A DNA stretch of 64,000 nucleotides from Parietichytrium sp. I65-24A (GCA_012862575.1 BLSF01000079.1:105843-169842), one strand, 5' to 3'. Positions 21,860 through 33,788 are shown, numbered from the stretch's first letter. Notes: generated from the letters alone by a model not told the origin. Made by a program: numbers and translations.

Positions 21860-24800
21860 TCACCTCTTGTCGCGCTTAATAGTTCTTGACAAATGCCGGC
21901 CATAAGTCGAGAGCATTGGCACTTTGCGCTGGAAAGGACGTTCCGGAAGTCTCAACGAGTCGCTCTTCACACAATATTCAAGTGCCTCCTCGACTTTTGA
22001 TTTGGACTTTTTCTGCTCCGAGCTATGCATCAAAGGCGGAAGAGTTCTCTCGGCGACCAACGAACGTTCCCTCTCAGACTCGCTGGTCTCATCATTATGG
22101 CGTAGGTGGACATCCATCCAAGAGTCCCCTGCAAACACGTTCCCGCGAGTTCGGTGCTTCACTTTCCTCTGCACGATGTTCAGGTGAGCTCTTTGAGCTT
22201 CCATTACCTTTTGCTGCATTTCAATCGCCCGGGCTTTCTCCTTCTTCTTTCCGTCTTCGGCTCTCTTTTGGGATTGCTCGGTGATTTCCCTCAGGAGGGC
22301 ACTTCGAAACCTCCAGTCCCCAGAGTCGTTTTGATTCGCAGCATGCGTGCCGATGACGGCTTTTAAATGAGAAGAGAACATCATACGCCAAGAGTATTTC
22401 GCTTGTGCAAGCTCCTCCATCCGTGCAAAAGTAGTAGGCGACACGATCTGGACGATCTTGGAGGCTGGTATTCGGAGGACCTCCACAACCGTCAAGCTCA
22501 CGAGGTTGTAGCGCTTATCAGCACCAATCAAATTCTGAACCTCGTCGCCATGTGTGCGCGCATAGCCGCTTGCCGCAACACAGTAGGACTCACCAAACGA
22601 CTCGTTCTCTCCAATCACAGACACCACTGTCTTCGAGTTGACGTTCGTCGAACGTGCAGTCGCAGAGCCGCTACCCATGCAAATACTACAGCTGCCGCTC
22701 ATTATGACAGCTAATGACTGATCGGTGGGCACAATGGTCCCTGCTTGAAGTGTCTCAACTTCGAACATCAAAGTCAAATTGTATAACTCCCGAGTCGTGC
22801 ACAAGGAAAACAAGTGCGAATGCGTCAGGCACCTCAACTTTCCACCGGCTATGAGCTCGTCGGGCCACAACGAGTTGTACGCTTCCTTTTTCAAGCCGAC
22901 AACTACGCATTGCTCGATTGCTTTTGCATGATACAGCTGTGGGTAATCAAAATACATTGCAAGCTCCTGAAGCGTGCTACCGACACCTTGTATGTTGCAA
23001 AGACCGCTTGCGCTGGGCTCCTTCTTGTTGAGCTCTGCTTCTTCCCCTGCAGAATCCCCCTCGGTGTAGGTAAAAATGCTGCCCTTTACGATAAAATACA
23101 TTTCCAGGGGAAGGTCCCCCTTCACTGCGACGACCTGGCCGGGAGCAAACGTCTTGTACTCCAACTGCTCGCAAAGCTGCATGAATTTTGCGTCGCCTTG
23201 TAGCCGTAGGTACTTCTGCATGACATTCAGACGTTCCACTAGCAAGCGGATTCCCTGGGCGCGATTCGCGGTGCCAAACATCTCATCGCCTTCTCCCTTT
23301 GCCTCTCCCATGACGGTTCTCTTCGCCAAAGCCGGCTGAAAAACAATTTGATCTGTGTAGGATTTGAGAGTGCTTTCGTAACTTCGCTTTGTCAGCACTA
23401 GAAATTGACACGGTTCCGAGCAAATTGCAGTTGCGCTCCGAGGGGAGTCATCCACGAGGGCCATTTCTCCAAAACTGTCGCCTATACTAAGCTCCACAGC
23501 CAATTTTCCATAGTGCCTGGAGATGGTCTCCTCCCAAGTCGGCTAAGTATCACGACATCATGACAGGTTAATTTTTTCGCCAACACTACAAGAAACCACA
23601 AGCAAGAGCCTTGCCTTACCTTTTCAGAGCTTATACTTGTCATCGAGTCTGAGCGTTCTGTCATCGACGCGGTTTTAGAGAACGCTCGCATTCTGCCTAA
23701 TTTCCGAATTTGCACCGCACCTTGGAGGATAATATAGAGCTTGTCGCCTGACTGCCCCTGAACGAAGACCGGGACGCCGACGGGAACAGCTTCAAAAGAA
23801 AAGAGATGCGTGAGTCGCTGCAGCAGAGCCTGGTTCTGCGCTATCTGCTTGATGAACCCAATGCGAAGTAGAAGCTGTTCAAGAAAGGCCGAGTCCTCGA
23901 AAGAACGCTCCTTTGCGGGCTTTTGCACAAGTTCTCGAATGACATCAGCCGAAATGAGAGATTGACTTTCACGCACGAGCTTGTCCAGACTGAATTTGTT
24001 AATGGCCAAGAGCTCGGTATCCCCTCGCGCCATTGCCGAGGTATTCCTTCGCCATTTTGTGGCGGTATATTTGCTCCGATAGGAGCTGTCCGCGTAAAGC
24101 TCGGAGACAGTAGCTCCCAGGGACACGACTCCGCAACACAGACCGAATCTCGACACGTAGTGGGCAAGCGTCTCGGACTCGATCTCGTGTTGTGCGAGTA
24201 GGTTTTTCCGACGCCGCTCTCTAAAATGTGCTGTCGATGTGAGGCGTTTTGGGGCGAAGCTGTTTTTTGCGCTGCTGGACTGCCGTGCTCGTCTTGGCTT
24301 CATTGCACTGCTTGCGGAGGTCATTCGCTTTTGTTTACCGGGGAGATCTCCCAAGTGATCCTCGCCGTCTGAGTTATCGCTGTCACCTGGCTCTTGAGTT
24401 CTCTTCCAGCTACTACCCTCTGCATGATGATTATCATCAGTTGAGCCTTCGTCCAGGTCGCTGCAGCTACTTAGACTCTCTTCATCCGAAGAGGAGGAAG
24501 ACTCGCTCCAGTTTTCGCCAGGCAAAGGGTACTTGATGGAAGCAAGTGAGGGCCTTGATGGGCGACTTTTTTTACCCTTGCCGAGCAACTCGTCGAAGGC
24601 CTGTTTTGGGTCGTCGCCGTTCAAACAGGCAATCATGTGAGAAAGATCGTCATCGGTGCGGCTTTTCTTCCTGTTCTTGCGTATCAGCTTCGGCCTGGCA
24701 GGCCTTGCTTCCAGTGCCTGGAGGAGGAGGTTTGCCTCTGAAAACGAGCGGCGAAGTGTTGGTAAGCTGTTGCTGGTCATTGGAGCATTAGTTGTGGCCT

Positions 24801-27800
24801 CCTGTTCGTCCTGGAGCCGACCCTGCTCACCTTTGTTTCTTTGCTGTGCGTGCTCGAGAATTTTGGACTTTAATTCGCCAAGCTTTTGCACCACTCGGTC
24901 TGTATCCCAGCTTCGAATTTTATGGAGCGACACACTCCCGGAGAGGATCAGGTAAACATGATTGGCAGGATCACCTTGCTGAAAAAGAATGTCCCTGCTG
25001 GACAAGGATACCAGCGCCATGTCCTCACAAATCGTATACCTGTCCCGTTCGGAAACATTGTGGAAAAAGGGTATTTGTCCGGTCCACTGAACGAGCTGAT
25101 TGATATCCTCTACGGACCTCTTGGCCTCCGGCTTGCACAGCACTTCCTTGGTGCTGGGCTGGAAGTTATGCCATGCCTTTAGCTTCATGTCGTTGAGATT
25201 GATACTCAAGTGGAAGATGCGCGCGTAGTCGAGGTAGTTGACAACCATCAGGCACACAGGCTCGCGGGAAATGACGGTTGCGGAGCGGCCCTTTCCTGCT
25301 CCAAACATTGCAAACTCGCCGAACGAGTTTCCGCTCTGGAGAATTCGTCGGCAGGGCCCAAACGCAATCTCAGCGCGTGCATGCGGGCAGACAGCTGAGT
25401 CATCTTCGTGTACGTATACGGTTGCTGAGCCACACAGAAGAACGTAGAATCTCTTGGCTAGTTGGTCGCCCTGCCGCACGATGAGACGATTGGCTTCGAC
25501 CTGTATGAACCTCGCATACCTGCACAATTGTAGCCTGGCGTTGTAAGGGAGCTGCAAAAAGTAAGGAAAGCGGCCAAGGACGGCTTCGGCATTTTTGACA
25601 TCGTTGGTATCCCTCATGATGACACGTGTGTCAAAGAGAGACTTCAACGTTATCCCTCCGCTGCGCTGCGATGCGGCCTGGGCCTCTCGCTGAATGACGG
25701 TCGGCGACGTTTTGACGTCACCGTTGTGTGACACTTTGCCGTCCCAGAGCCCGAAGGAGTGCAGCACGCTCACGTAGTCTCTGGTCGGCAGCCATAGCAG
25801 TTCGGTCATCTCGTTCGCTTTCAGAACAAGATTGCTTTGGGACTGGACCGGGCACCGCCGACAATGCGATGATGGAGATGAACCGTTGTTTGGGCAGGCC
25901 TCTTCCCCACAAATGTGAATAAGGTCGACGCCGTCGCGGTGCTCGCCGAAGCTGTCGCCCGGGTAGAGTGTACAAACGACGACTTCTCCGGTGGCGCTCT
26001 CTTCAAGCCACTCCGGGGCCGCTCGGGTCTCCACCGCGGCCATGATGCTGCGCTTGTACCTCGCCTCAGGCGATGAGTCAAGTGAGGACGCTGATGCGGC
26101 AGCCTGAAGCATCTCGAACGCGACCTCCTGCGATGATTTCTGCGAGTTTCTGCGCCCTCGGGTTTTCCGCATGGTGGCAAACTGGCCGACCACGTTGGCC
26201 TTTTGAATTCCGCGCTTTTTTCGCATCGCCTGCCAGGGGTTCTCTGTCACCTTTGTGGCGCCGCCCACAAAGCTGCTGTAGCGAGGATCTGTGAGGTCTC
26301 CCTCAAGGTCGTCGGAGGCCAAACTGGGGTCGGTTCTGTCGAAGGAGGTCTCGCACCGAACGGAGGCCCAGGAGAGGTCGTCCATGTCATCGTTTTGAGC
26401 TGGATCATTCAAGTGCCTGTACCAGCCCGCGCCGTTGCTCTGCTGCTGCTGCTGCTGTGTATGGGACGGACTTTGGCTCTGAGTCGGGCTTTGGCCAACA
26501 GCGGCGGACGGCGAGGCGACGGTCGCCGCGTGGTGTTTGTCGCCGTCGGATACCACGAGATCTACGGTGCCGCAGAGGATGACAAAGGTGTCGGTCTCTT
26601 TCATGCGCCACCTCTGCCCCCTCTTGCTGTAAAAACGTTTTATGTGCCGGCACAAGAGCAGCTTGAGGCTCATCGGCAAGTGCTGAAACGCGGGCGTATG
26701 CGCCACCAATCGCAGCAACAGCTCCAGGTCCTTGGCCGTGCGCGCGCCGGCGTCCTTGGCCAAAACCGCGTGCACATCGGCCAGGTCCGCGTCCAGCGCC
26801 TCGGTGCCGCTATCCGTGTTGGTTCTGCGCTTCCTCCTCTCCTGCTGCTTTTGTTGCTGCTGGTGCTGCCGGTTCTGAGGAGCATTGCGGTCGATGTCAA
26901 AGTCCTGGGCGAGGTCCACGTCGGCAATGCTCCGCGGTGCAATGGCGTACGCCAGGTCCGTGGTCTCGGTGGCACACAGGAACCTAAACGTGTGCACGGA
27001 GAGCTGTAGCAGCACCGAGTGCGCCTTGGCCAGGACCGTGCAGTCCCTCTTGGCTCCATCCCTGGCCGCCAGCGCCGCCGCGCCCACCGCGTCGCCCGCA
27101 AAGAGCGCAGACACGTGCCGCTCGCCCACCAGATCCACGCTCTGGTACACGTCCAGCGCGCCAGCCAGCACGATGAACATGCCTTCCGCCGCGTCGTCGC
27201 CCTCGCGGAACACCATCGCGCCCTTCTCCACCGCCCGAGCGCTCAGCGCCCGCGCCACGCGCCTCCGCGGCCCCGCGTCCAACCCCCGTAGCGCCGCGAA
27301 CTGCCTCAGCCACCTCTCCGCCGCCGCCACCTGCGCGTCCGACCGCGCCCACGGCGCCCGCGCGAACGTCTCTGCCAATGCTCTCCCCACCGCGCGCACC
27401 CCTCCGCTGCTCCTGCTGCTGCTGTTACTGTTGTTGCTGTTGCTGCTGTTGTTGCTGATGCTGCATCTTGCCCCGACTCGCGTTCCCGGAACGCCGCCGC
27501 GCCCCGCCTGCTGCTGCTGCTGCTGGTGCTGCTGCTCCCGCGCGGACCCTCCCGCGCCGTACGCCGGGTCCGCGCGCACCGCTCGGTAGTACCCGCCCAG
27601 GTCCCCGCCGCCCGTGCGCGCACCCCCCACGGCGCCTGCGGACACCAGCCCGCCCGCGGACCCCGAGGACACCGCGGACACGGCCGCGCGAGCACGCCTT
27701 GCGCGCACCAACCGCGCGCGCGCGTCCTCGGGCAAGGAGTCGTCCCAAGTGTCCCCGCCCCATGTGTCCCCGGAGGGCGCGCCCAGATTCGCCGCCACGA

Positions 27801-28005
27801 GGAGCCGCCGACCGCGGCCGTAGCTGCCCGAGTTGCGCCGCAGACGCCGGTCCGCGAGGGAGTTGCGCCGCGCACCCCCCGCGCCTGTCCCCGCAGCGGA
27901 GGACAGAGAGAAACGAGACGTACGAGACGTACGCGACGTGTGCGACGTCAGAGAGGCCGAGGACCCCAGAGAGTCCGTGCTGTCGCGGCGCCGCATGGGC
28001 AGCAT
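21860..28005 (-). CDS. Giant protein with about seven cyclic-nucleotide-binding-like domains
   Basis: Exons 28005-23620 and 23542-21860, joined in phase 0 by a 77-nt intron (GTAAGG...TTAG), give 2022 residues. The N-terminal 230 residues are Arg/Ser/Gly/Gln-rich low complexity. CNB-type beta-barrels can be traced at about 235-345, 430-750 (large insertion), 805-940, 965-1345 (acidic Ser-rich insertion), 1380-1535, 1560-1695 and 1700-1865. The fifth keeps a full phosphate-binding cassette, FGEMALVDDSPRSATA; the third keeps FGEFAMFGAGKGRSATV; the others are degenerate and may not bind nucleotide. No kinase, channel, GEF or transcription domain is visible. A basic C-terminal tail follows. The splice joins SSEK to PTWEETISRHYGKLAVEL inside domain five. 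A scaffold or multi-input cAMP/cGMP sensor is plausible, but function is unknown. Confidence 0.85.
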
Positions 28006-28715
28006 GACGCACGAGGGCGGACTGACTGCGGACGCCGCGGCTGAAGTATGATTTAAAGTTTGTGTTAGATGATCCTAGGCTGGATCGCTACCTGGCTGCC
28101 TGGGTACGCGAGGACACCCCTCCCAAACATTCCCGCTCTCCTGACCGTTAGCACTATCTAATGCACGGTAAGAATCTGAACGGCTAGATATACTCTTTTT
28201 TTTATTGTTCGCACAGTAAGGACGGCGTACATGATTGCGTAGAGACGTGCTTATGTTACCCGCTAACCTAAGTACGAGATGTACAATAATGATAACTATC
28301 GTAGGATGGCTCCTGAGAGCAATGACAATGACAATGGCAGGAAAGAAGTGTGTGCAATCTCACACAGGACTATAGATTAATTAACAAATGCATGAATGCA
28401 TGGCAATGTAGCGAGCCGCAAGGATACTCAATGAAGAAGGGCACGCATGGAAGACGTGCGGAGGAATGAATGACGGGTTCACACGTGCAGACAGGCAAGC
28501 TTCGCAAGCTGTGGACTCCGCCCGTAGAATCCGCGCATGGCTGAGCGACGCCTGCAAACACGCATCGTGGCTCCTGGCGTGTGTTCCATGGATCGATCCC
28601 ACGGAGCACCGGGCCGCCGAGTTCGCTTTCGCTTTTTGGCTCCTGTTTTCGCTCGACTTACTAATAGAAAAAGCGACGATGGCAACACGAAGAGGGGATC
28701 AAGGCAATCAAGCAG
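28006..28715. other. Gap between CNB and TPLATE-like genes
   Basis: Holds the upstream region of the CNB gene and the 3' end of the TPLATE-like gene, both on the minus strand. Contains short repeats of AATGAC and GCATG words. No gene recognised. Confidence 0.5.
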
Positions 28716-31700
28716 TCAGCCGCTGTATGCTTGCTCCGAGTGCGACTCCAGCTCGCACGGACCGAAAAGTTCGTCCTCTTCGGAAAATAGCGAGGCGAAG
28801 AAACTGGCGAATTCTGCCGGCTGGTTCACCCACCGCGACCACACCCCGCGGCTCTCTGTGCGGATCTCCCAGCGACTGAGCGCCATCTGGCTCTCGCCGT
28901 CTCCGAGTTTCGCCTCCATGTGCACCATCATAGCCATCAACTGACCGCCCCACGTGGCTCCGACCCACGCTGCATGGCAATTGTGCCCGCCAAGTTTGTG
29001 GGGAAAGGACACCCGCGTCATATTCCCCAAGCAAAAGTCCAGCTTTAGTACCGCGCCCTCGCTTGACTGTCCAGCGTGACGTGCGATGGCGACATATGGG
29101 TGCGTCAAGTTTGCCCAGCACGTTTTAAACGCAGACAGGTCCACCCACCCCCCGGGCCTTGAACGCGCGTGCCCCAGCGAGTTACACGCCGTGGGGCTAT
29201 TGAGCGACACGGGCTGGAGAAAGAGCCGAGCAGGCAGGTGCACTGTGGGGAACACCACGCTCATTTCCTCCACGACCAGAGAGACCGACAGACCCCTGGA
29301 GAGCACGTCTATGCTCTCCTTCTGGGATGAATAGTCGGCTAGCTCCGGGCGGAGCGAAGTGCACGATGTATTCTCGACCTCCTCGTTGCGCTTTCCGCCG
29401 GTCGCAGTGTCCGAGTCGTCAAAGGCCAGGGCATTTTGAAGGTCTGCTTCGGTTAACAGCGCCGATGATGATCCGGAGTTCCTCGCAAACTTGCCTCGCG
29501 TCGTCGATATCAGGCTCTTGCGCCTGATATTCTTGAGTGTCGTGAGCCCGTTCCGCTTGCGCGAAAAACTCAGTGTGCTGCCATCCCGATTCGAGAAAGA
29601 TGATCTGGCGCCAGAGAGCTGCGAGAGGGAAAGACCGCTTGGCACAGACGCCGAGTTGCGCAAAATCGCCTTAATGGACTTTCCACTCCCCTTCTTGCGC
29701 GCGAACTCTATTCTAGAGAGTATTTCCGCTGCCATCTCGCTGTTCCCGGCTGAGATGCCCGAAAAGCGAGCTTCGTCATCCAGCGGATTCGGGCCGGCCT
29801 CACTTTCTCCAGCAAAGGTCAGCACATCTATATACATGCAAAGCTGCCTCCCACGCGCAGGAAGAATCGGCCCGGATACATGATGTACGCCCGCACGCGA
29901 CCTCGCCACCACGGGTCCAACTGTGTGCACTAAAACCTCAAAATCGGACAGTTGGCAGTCGGCGGTTTTGTTGAAAATCCACAGAGATACGACGAGCTGC
30001 TTGGTACCAGGGTCAGCCCGTGCTGTGAGCTCCACGTGCACCGGGTCAGCTGATCCGGACAAAACCGCCTGAAACGCCTCGATCGTTGACCCATCCTCTC
30101 GCATGGGCACTCCTCGAAGGACTTCCGTGTCCTTTGAAGAGACAAACACCATTTCCGACGTCTGACCTCGATTCGACAGCGGCTTATTTGCCGCGAGCAA
30201 CAGTCTTCGAGCCAACTCAGGGTTGGCGCGAGCTGCAGCAAGCTTCCGTTTGCGCTCGCCAAGCTGCATGTATATAAGTGAGGTAGGCGCAAAGTTCTCC
30301 TCCAGCGCAGTGATCGATGCGGTCACTGGCTCTGCGAGCAGATCCGGATGCTCTAGGGCGAGCCGGAGAGCGCTGTCGAGAAGAGCGCACACCAGCTCCA
30401 CAGTGTTCTCCGTGCGATACCTCGCGCAGTGGTCGTTCAGCTCTTCTAGCACATTCTGCAGGAGATGCGTTGCGTCGTTCTCCTCTAGCAAACTTGTGGT
30501 GGTGGAAAGCAGCCAGATGAATCGAATCTTGGTGCTTGCCGGGATGCTCCCAAACGAGAGGTTGGCCCACAAGAAGCGCTGCAGCAAGGCCTGCACTCTA
30601 GTTTGAAACCCTCGCTCGGAGGCCCCAAAGAAATGATCTTCTTTGACCACCGCGACCATCTGGACTGCTAGGTCCAGGTAGATCTGCGAAACAGCAAATG
30701 AGCTTGACGCATCATCCCACGTCAGGCTGGAGTTGGTAAACTCCAGAGTTAAGAGCGCCTTCCACGCCCACGCCTGCCTGGCGTCGCCCTTGGTGTCACT
30801 CTCTCGCACGTCATTCTCCCAAAGGCTGAGCAAGCTCTTGAGCAAGGTGAAGCAGATTGCATACCTTGCCTCACGCGAGTCCACCTTATTCTTGAGCATC
30901 TCCTGCAGCACACCAGGATTTTCCAGGGAGAGAATAGCCCAAAGGTCATCTACTGCGAGGTTGAGCCTGAAAAGCTCCGTCCAAATCTCATGCAAACTAC
31001 GAATAAATGACGCACCAAACGATCCATCCGACTCTTGCCGGCGATAATACGAATAATTTTGCTTCTCAAATGAGCGCGGAAGGCTCGAACGAGCCACAAG
31101 TCTGGCGGGATCCTCTCTGGCATACAGCCCGCTCACGAAAGGGCACATGGCGGTGTCCAGCAGTGCCTGCGACAGAACCATGGCGCAGCGCTCCGGTTTC
31201 AAACCAAAACGCTCGCACACGGACGCCCCGCACGAGTCCATAAGCACCCTGAGGACCTGCAAGAAGAAAGACACCTTTGCCCCGTCCAAGCTGTCACGCT
31301 TCGAGCCGTTGCGCCTGAGAAATGTCAGGGCAGACTGCATCGTCCGCGAAACAATTCGGTACGCTCTCTCTACCACTTCGATCGGCAATCCTGGGACAGA
31401 TTCGCAGATGCGCACAACGGCCTTCCCGGCGGCCAGACTCTCTGCGAGGCTGTTAGTGCTGCTCACAGATGGCAACAAGGTGTGGTCCAACCACGCCATG
31501 ACTTGCTCCAAGACCAGTACGCTGTGATAGCCAGACACGGGGTCGCCGGGAACCGACTCAGTGTTGAAAGTCTGGTGCAGCGAGAGCCTCGATAGCTCCA
31601 AACCCGTGACCCGCCGAGCACCAGAGACTCCCGACGACATTGGTGCCAGGTCGCGGTCGCCCTGCGCCGCGAGATTGCACAAGACCTCTGTTATTACACG

Positions 31701-33167
31701 ATACGCGCATTCGCCAACGTGCGAGCGCTGCATCATTGCTGCATACTCCGCCGCAGCACCAACCGTCTGCCCCCCTTGAGCCTCCGCAGGCTTGCTCACA
31801 TAGTCGCGCATGTCGAACCCGTTCACGGTATCCTCGAAAGAAGTGTTCCGGCTGTGCATGCGGTGGCCAGGCCCTGCGCGATGGTCTCTGAGGTGGCGTG
31901 GCAGCGCCGTGGCTTGGTGCTTGGAGCTGGGACTAGTTAGCCCGCTGCCCGCGCCCGCGCCCTCTGCCCCGGGGCTGTTTGGGGCGTCCACAAATTGCGA
32001 GAGGTTGGGCGAGGAGGCCGTATGGGTTTGGTGCAGGCCTTGTGCGTTGCTGCTGCCGACCACAAAGTTTATGTCCCAAGCGTTCGTGACGCCGGGCAGT
32101 ACCAGGAGCTTGAACGGTGCGTTCGTGGGAACGGCTCTTTCCGCGCCGACCAGCAGGCTGCTGTCCGGCCAGAATGCCCTCGCGCGCGCAGCGAGCAGTT
32201 CCACGCTGAGGCTGAGTCTGGCCACCACCTTGCTCCTAAGCACCCTGCACCTCGCCACGGCGCGGTCCACGTCCAGCACGGGGCCGAACATGGCGCTGGC
32301 GTCCGGGTCTGTCAGCAGCTCGCCCAGCGCCTCGTCGTCCATCATCAGCGCCAGCAGCTGGAACGCGCCTGCCTGCCCTGCCTCCGCCCTCTCCGCCCTC
32401 TCCGCCACCGCGCGCCACACGTCCACGATCCTGTCCTCGCAGCGCTGCACGGCCACCCTGTCCGCCTCGTCCGACTCCGCGGACACCCCTCCTTCCTCCT
32501 CCTCCTCCGCGCACACCGCCAGCCCCGCCAACCCGTCCTCGCCGGCGCCCGTCCCCGTCCCCGTCCCAGTCCCAGTCCCAGTCCCAGTTGCCGTCCCCGC
32601 GGCCGCGCGCATCTCTCGGCCCTCCGCGCGCGCCCTGTTCAGCACAGCCGGGCCGTCCTCGGCGAGGACCGCCCACACCTGGAGGCACGCGAGCGCCAGT
32701 TGCCTGCTGTGCGCGCGCTTGAGCCGCTGCTCCGCGCCCGCGCGCGCCAGCTCCCGCACCAGCGCCCCGCCGCCGCAGCGCAGCGCCGCGTCCCCCGCAG
32801 CTGGCGACGCAGGGTCCGCGCCGAGGACCTCCTCCCACGCCAGCGCGCCCAGAGCGGACTCCCACCAGAAATGCCGCCCGCCGCCAGCATGCCGCGCCAG
32901 CACCGCGAACGCCAACGCGCGCACCCGTACGCGCTCCTCCTCGCCCGCGGACACCCCCGCGCTGTCCCCGCAAGCGTCCCCCGCACCTGCCGCCCCGCCG
33001 GTCCCCGCGCCGCCCCCGCCACCCGCGCCACCGAGGACACCCCCGTGCCCGTGCGCGTGCGCGTGGGTGTGGGGCGAGTCCTCGGACAGAACCCGCAGCA
33101 GCCGCCGCGCAGCTGCGGGGGACGGCGCCGAGTCGCTCTGCGAGAGCGCGCACACCCACCGCAGCAT
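28716..33167 (-). CDS. Large TPLATE/TSET-like trafficking protein (probable)
   Basis: A single exon of 1483 residues. I chose ATG 33167 because the frame upstream opens at GTG. The N-terminal third is Ala/Gly-rich and very GC-rich, with a His/Ala/Gly tract and a Gly-Thr dipeptide repeat near residue 200. The middle is mostly helical and solenoid-like (for example EQVMAWLDHTLLPSV, ALLDSALRLALEHPDLL). From about residue 1030 a beta-rich region begins with LSGSADPVHVELTARADP and VVSLWIFNKTADCQL, resembling as I recall it the appendage region of plant TPLATE, a subunit of the TSET endocytic adaptor. A last lobe includes WANLTHPYVAIARH and HAAWVGATWGGQLMAMM. The assignment rests on recall of that one block plus size and architecture; another adaptor-like protein remains possible. 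Confidence 0.5.
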   Translation of the reverse strand: MLRWVCALSQSDSAPSPAAARRLLRVLSEDSPHTHAHAHGHGGVLGGAGGGGGAGTGGAAGAGDACGDSAGVSAGEEERVRVRALAFAVLARHAGGGRHFWWESALGALAWEEVLGADPASPAAGDAALRCGGGALVRELARAGAEQRLKRAHSRQLALACLQVWAVLAEDGPAVLNRARAEGREMRAAAGTATGTGTGTGTGTGTGAGEDGLAGLAVCAEEEEEGGVSAESDEADRVAVQRCEDRIVDVWRAVAERAERAEAGQAGAFQLLALMMDDEALGELLTDPDASAMFGPVLDVDRAVARCRVLRSKVVARLSLSVELLAARARAFWPDSSLLVGAERAVPTNAPFKLLVLPGVTNAWDINFVVGSSNAQGLHQTHTASSPNLSQFVDAPNSPGAEGAGAGSGLTSPSSKHQATALPRHLRDHRAGPGHRMHSRNTSFEDTVNGFDMRDYVSKPAEAQGGQTVGAAAEYAAMMQRSHVGECAYRVITEVLCNLAAQGDRDLAPMSSGVSGARRVTGLELSRLSLHQTFNTESVPGDPVSGYHSVLVLEQVMAWLDHTLLPSVSSTNSLAESLAAGKAVVRICESVPGLPIEVVERAYRIVSRTMQSALTFLRRNGSKRDSLDGAKVSFFLQVLRVLMDSCGASVCERFGLKPERCAMVLSQALLDTAMCPFVSGLYAREDPARLVARSSLPRSFEKQNYSYYRRQESDGSFGASFIRSLHEIWTELFRLNLAVDDLWAILSLENPGVLQEMLKNKVDSREARYAICFTLLKSLLSLWENDVRESDTKGDARQAWAWKALLTLEFTNSSLTWDDASSSFAVSQIYLDLAVQMVAVVKEDHFFGASERGFQTRVQALLQRFLWANLSFGSIPASTKIRFIWLLSTTTSLLEENDATHLLQNVLEELNDHCARYRTENTVELVCALLDSALRLALEHPDLLAEPVTASITALEENFAPTSLIYMQLGERKRKLAAARANPELARRLLLAANKPLSNRGQTSEMVFVSSKDTEVLRGVPMREDGSTIEAFQAVLSGSADPVHVELTARADPGTKQLVVSLWIFNKTADCQLSDFEVLVHTVGPVVARSRAGVHHVSGPILPARGRQLCMYIDVLTFAGESEAGPNPLDDEARFSGISAGNSEMAAEILSRIEFARKKGSGKSIKAILRNSASVPSGLSLSQLSGARSSFSNRDGSTLSFSRKRNGLTTLKNIRRKSLISTTRGKFARNSGSSSALLTEADLQNALAFDDSDTATGGKRNEEVENTSCTSLRPELADYSSQKESIDVLSRGLSVSLVVEEMSVVFPTVHLPARLFLQPVSLNSPTACNSLGHARSRPGGWVDLSAFKTCWANLTHPYVAIARHAGQSSEGAVLKLDFCLGNMTRVSFPHKLGGHNCHAAWVGATWGGQLMAMMVHMEAKLGDGESQMALSRWEIRTESRGVWSRWVNQPAEFASFFASLFSEEDELFGPCELESHSEQAYSG

Positions 33168-33788
33168 CCTCCCCCACACCTATGCGTACGCCCCCAGCTA
33201 GGAATGCACTAACCGAGGCGCTAACTGGGCGGGCTCTCCTACGGCTCCGCAGCAGAGCAGTCGAGCAGTCGAGGTCAACGACAAGGTGGTCACAGGAAAG
33301 GAACGAGCAGACTGAGCAGACGGCTTGCCAGATGCGTTCCGCTGCGGAAGGCCAGGGAAGGCGAGTAGTAGCGGACAGGAGCTGGGGAAATATCCTTGCG
33401 TAAAAGGGTTTCTCAGTTGAGAGTGCGGTGCCGCTGTTCAAGTGAAGCCACGAAGTGAGAGCGTAAACAAACCCTATCGGAAGGTGGGGTGGCCGCTGTT
33501 GGCTGGCAATCAAGTGGAGTTTAAGTGGAGCCACCAAGTGCAGCGCAAACAAACACTGTAGGAAAGGTAGGGTGGCCCGGCTTGTCTCTGTGAAGAAATA
33601 AAGTTAAAGTACTTAGAATGTGAGTTCTGAATTCTGTGAAAACCTCAAGCAAAAATGCAACAGAAAACGAGACAGACAAGAGAGGGCCGATCGAACAAAA
33701 GCGAAAGATGATTGTTTCCGATTGCCTCTATTACTTTTGTTTTGTTCGATGAAAAAGCTGCAGAAATTGACGCTTCGGCAGGAGACGA
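33168..33788. other. Gap between TPLATE-like and HECT genes
   Basis: Carries the upstream region of the TPLATE-like gene, including two imperfect copies of a block near 33425-33500 and 33508-33575 (AAGTG(A/G)AGCCAC and AAACAAAC...GTAGGAAAG-like words), and a TTCTGAATTCTG word at 33616. No gene seen. Confidence 0.5.

Noticed and set aside
26203-28051. Several 170-270 codon frames overlapping the 5' half of the CNB gene
   Set aside because: Stop codons are rare in all frames of this GC-rich stretch; only the minus-strand CNB frame shows domains.
31810-33212. Plus-strand frames of 463 and 405 codons opposite the TPLATE-like gene
   Set aside because: They are Ser/Ala/Pro/Arg low complexity from GC-rich DNA, with no domain; the minus frame continues for 4.4 kb with folded-looking sequence.
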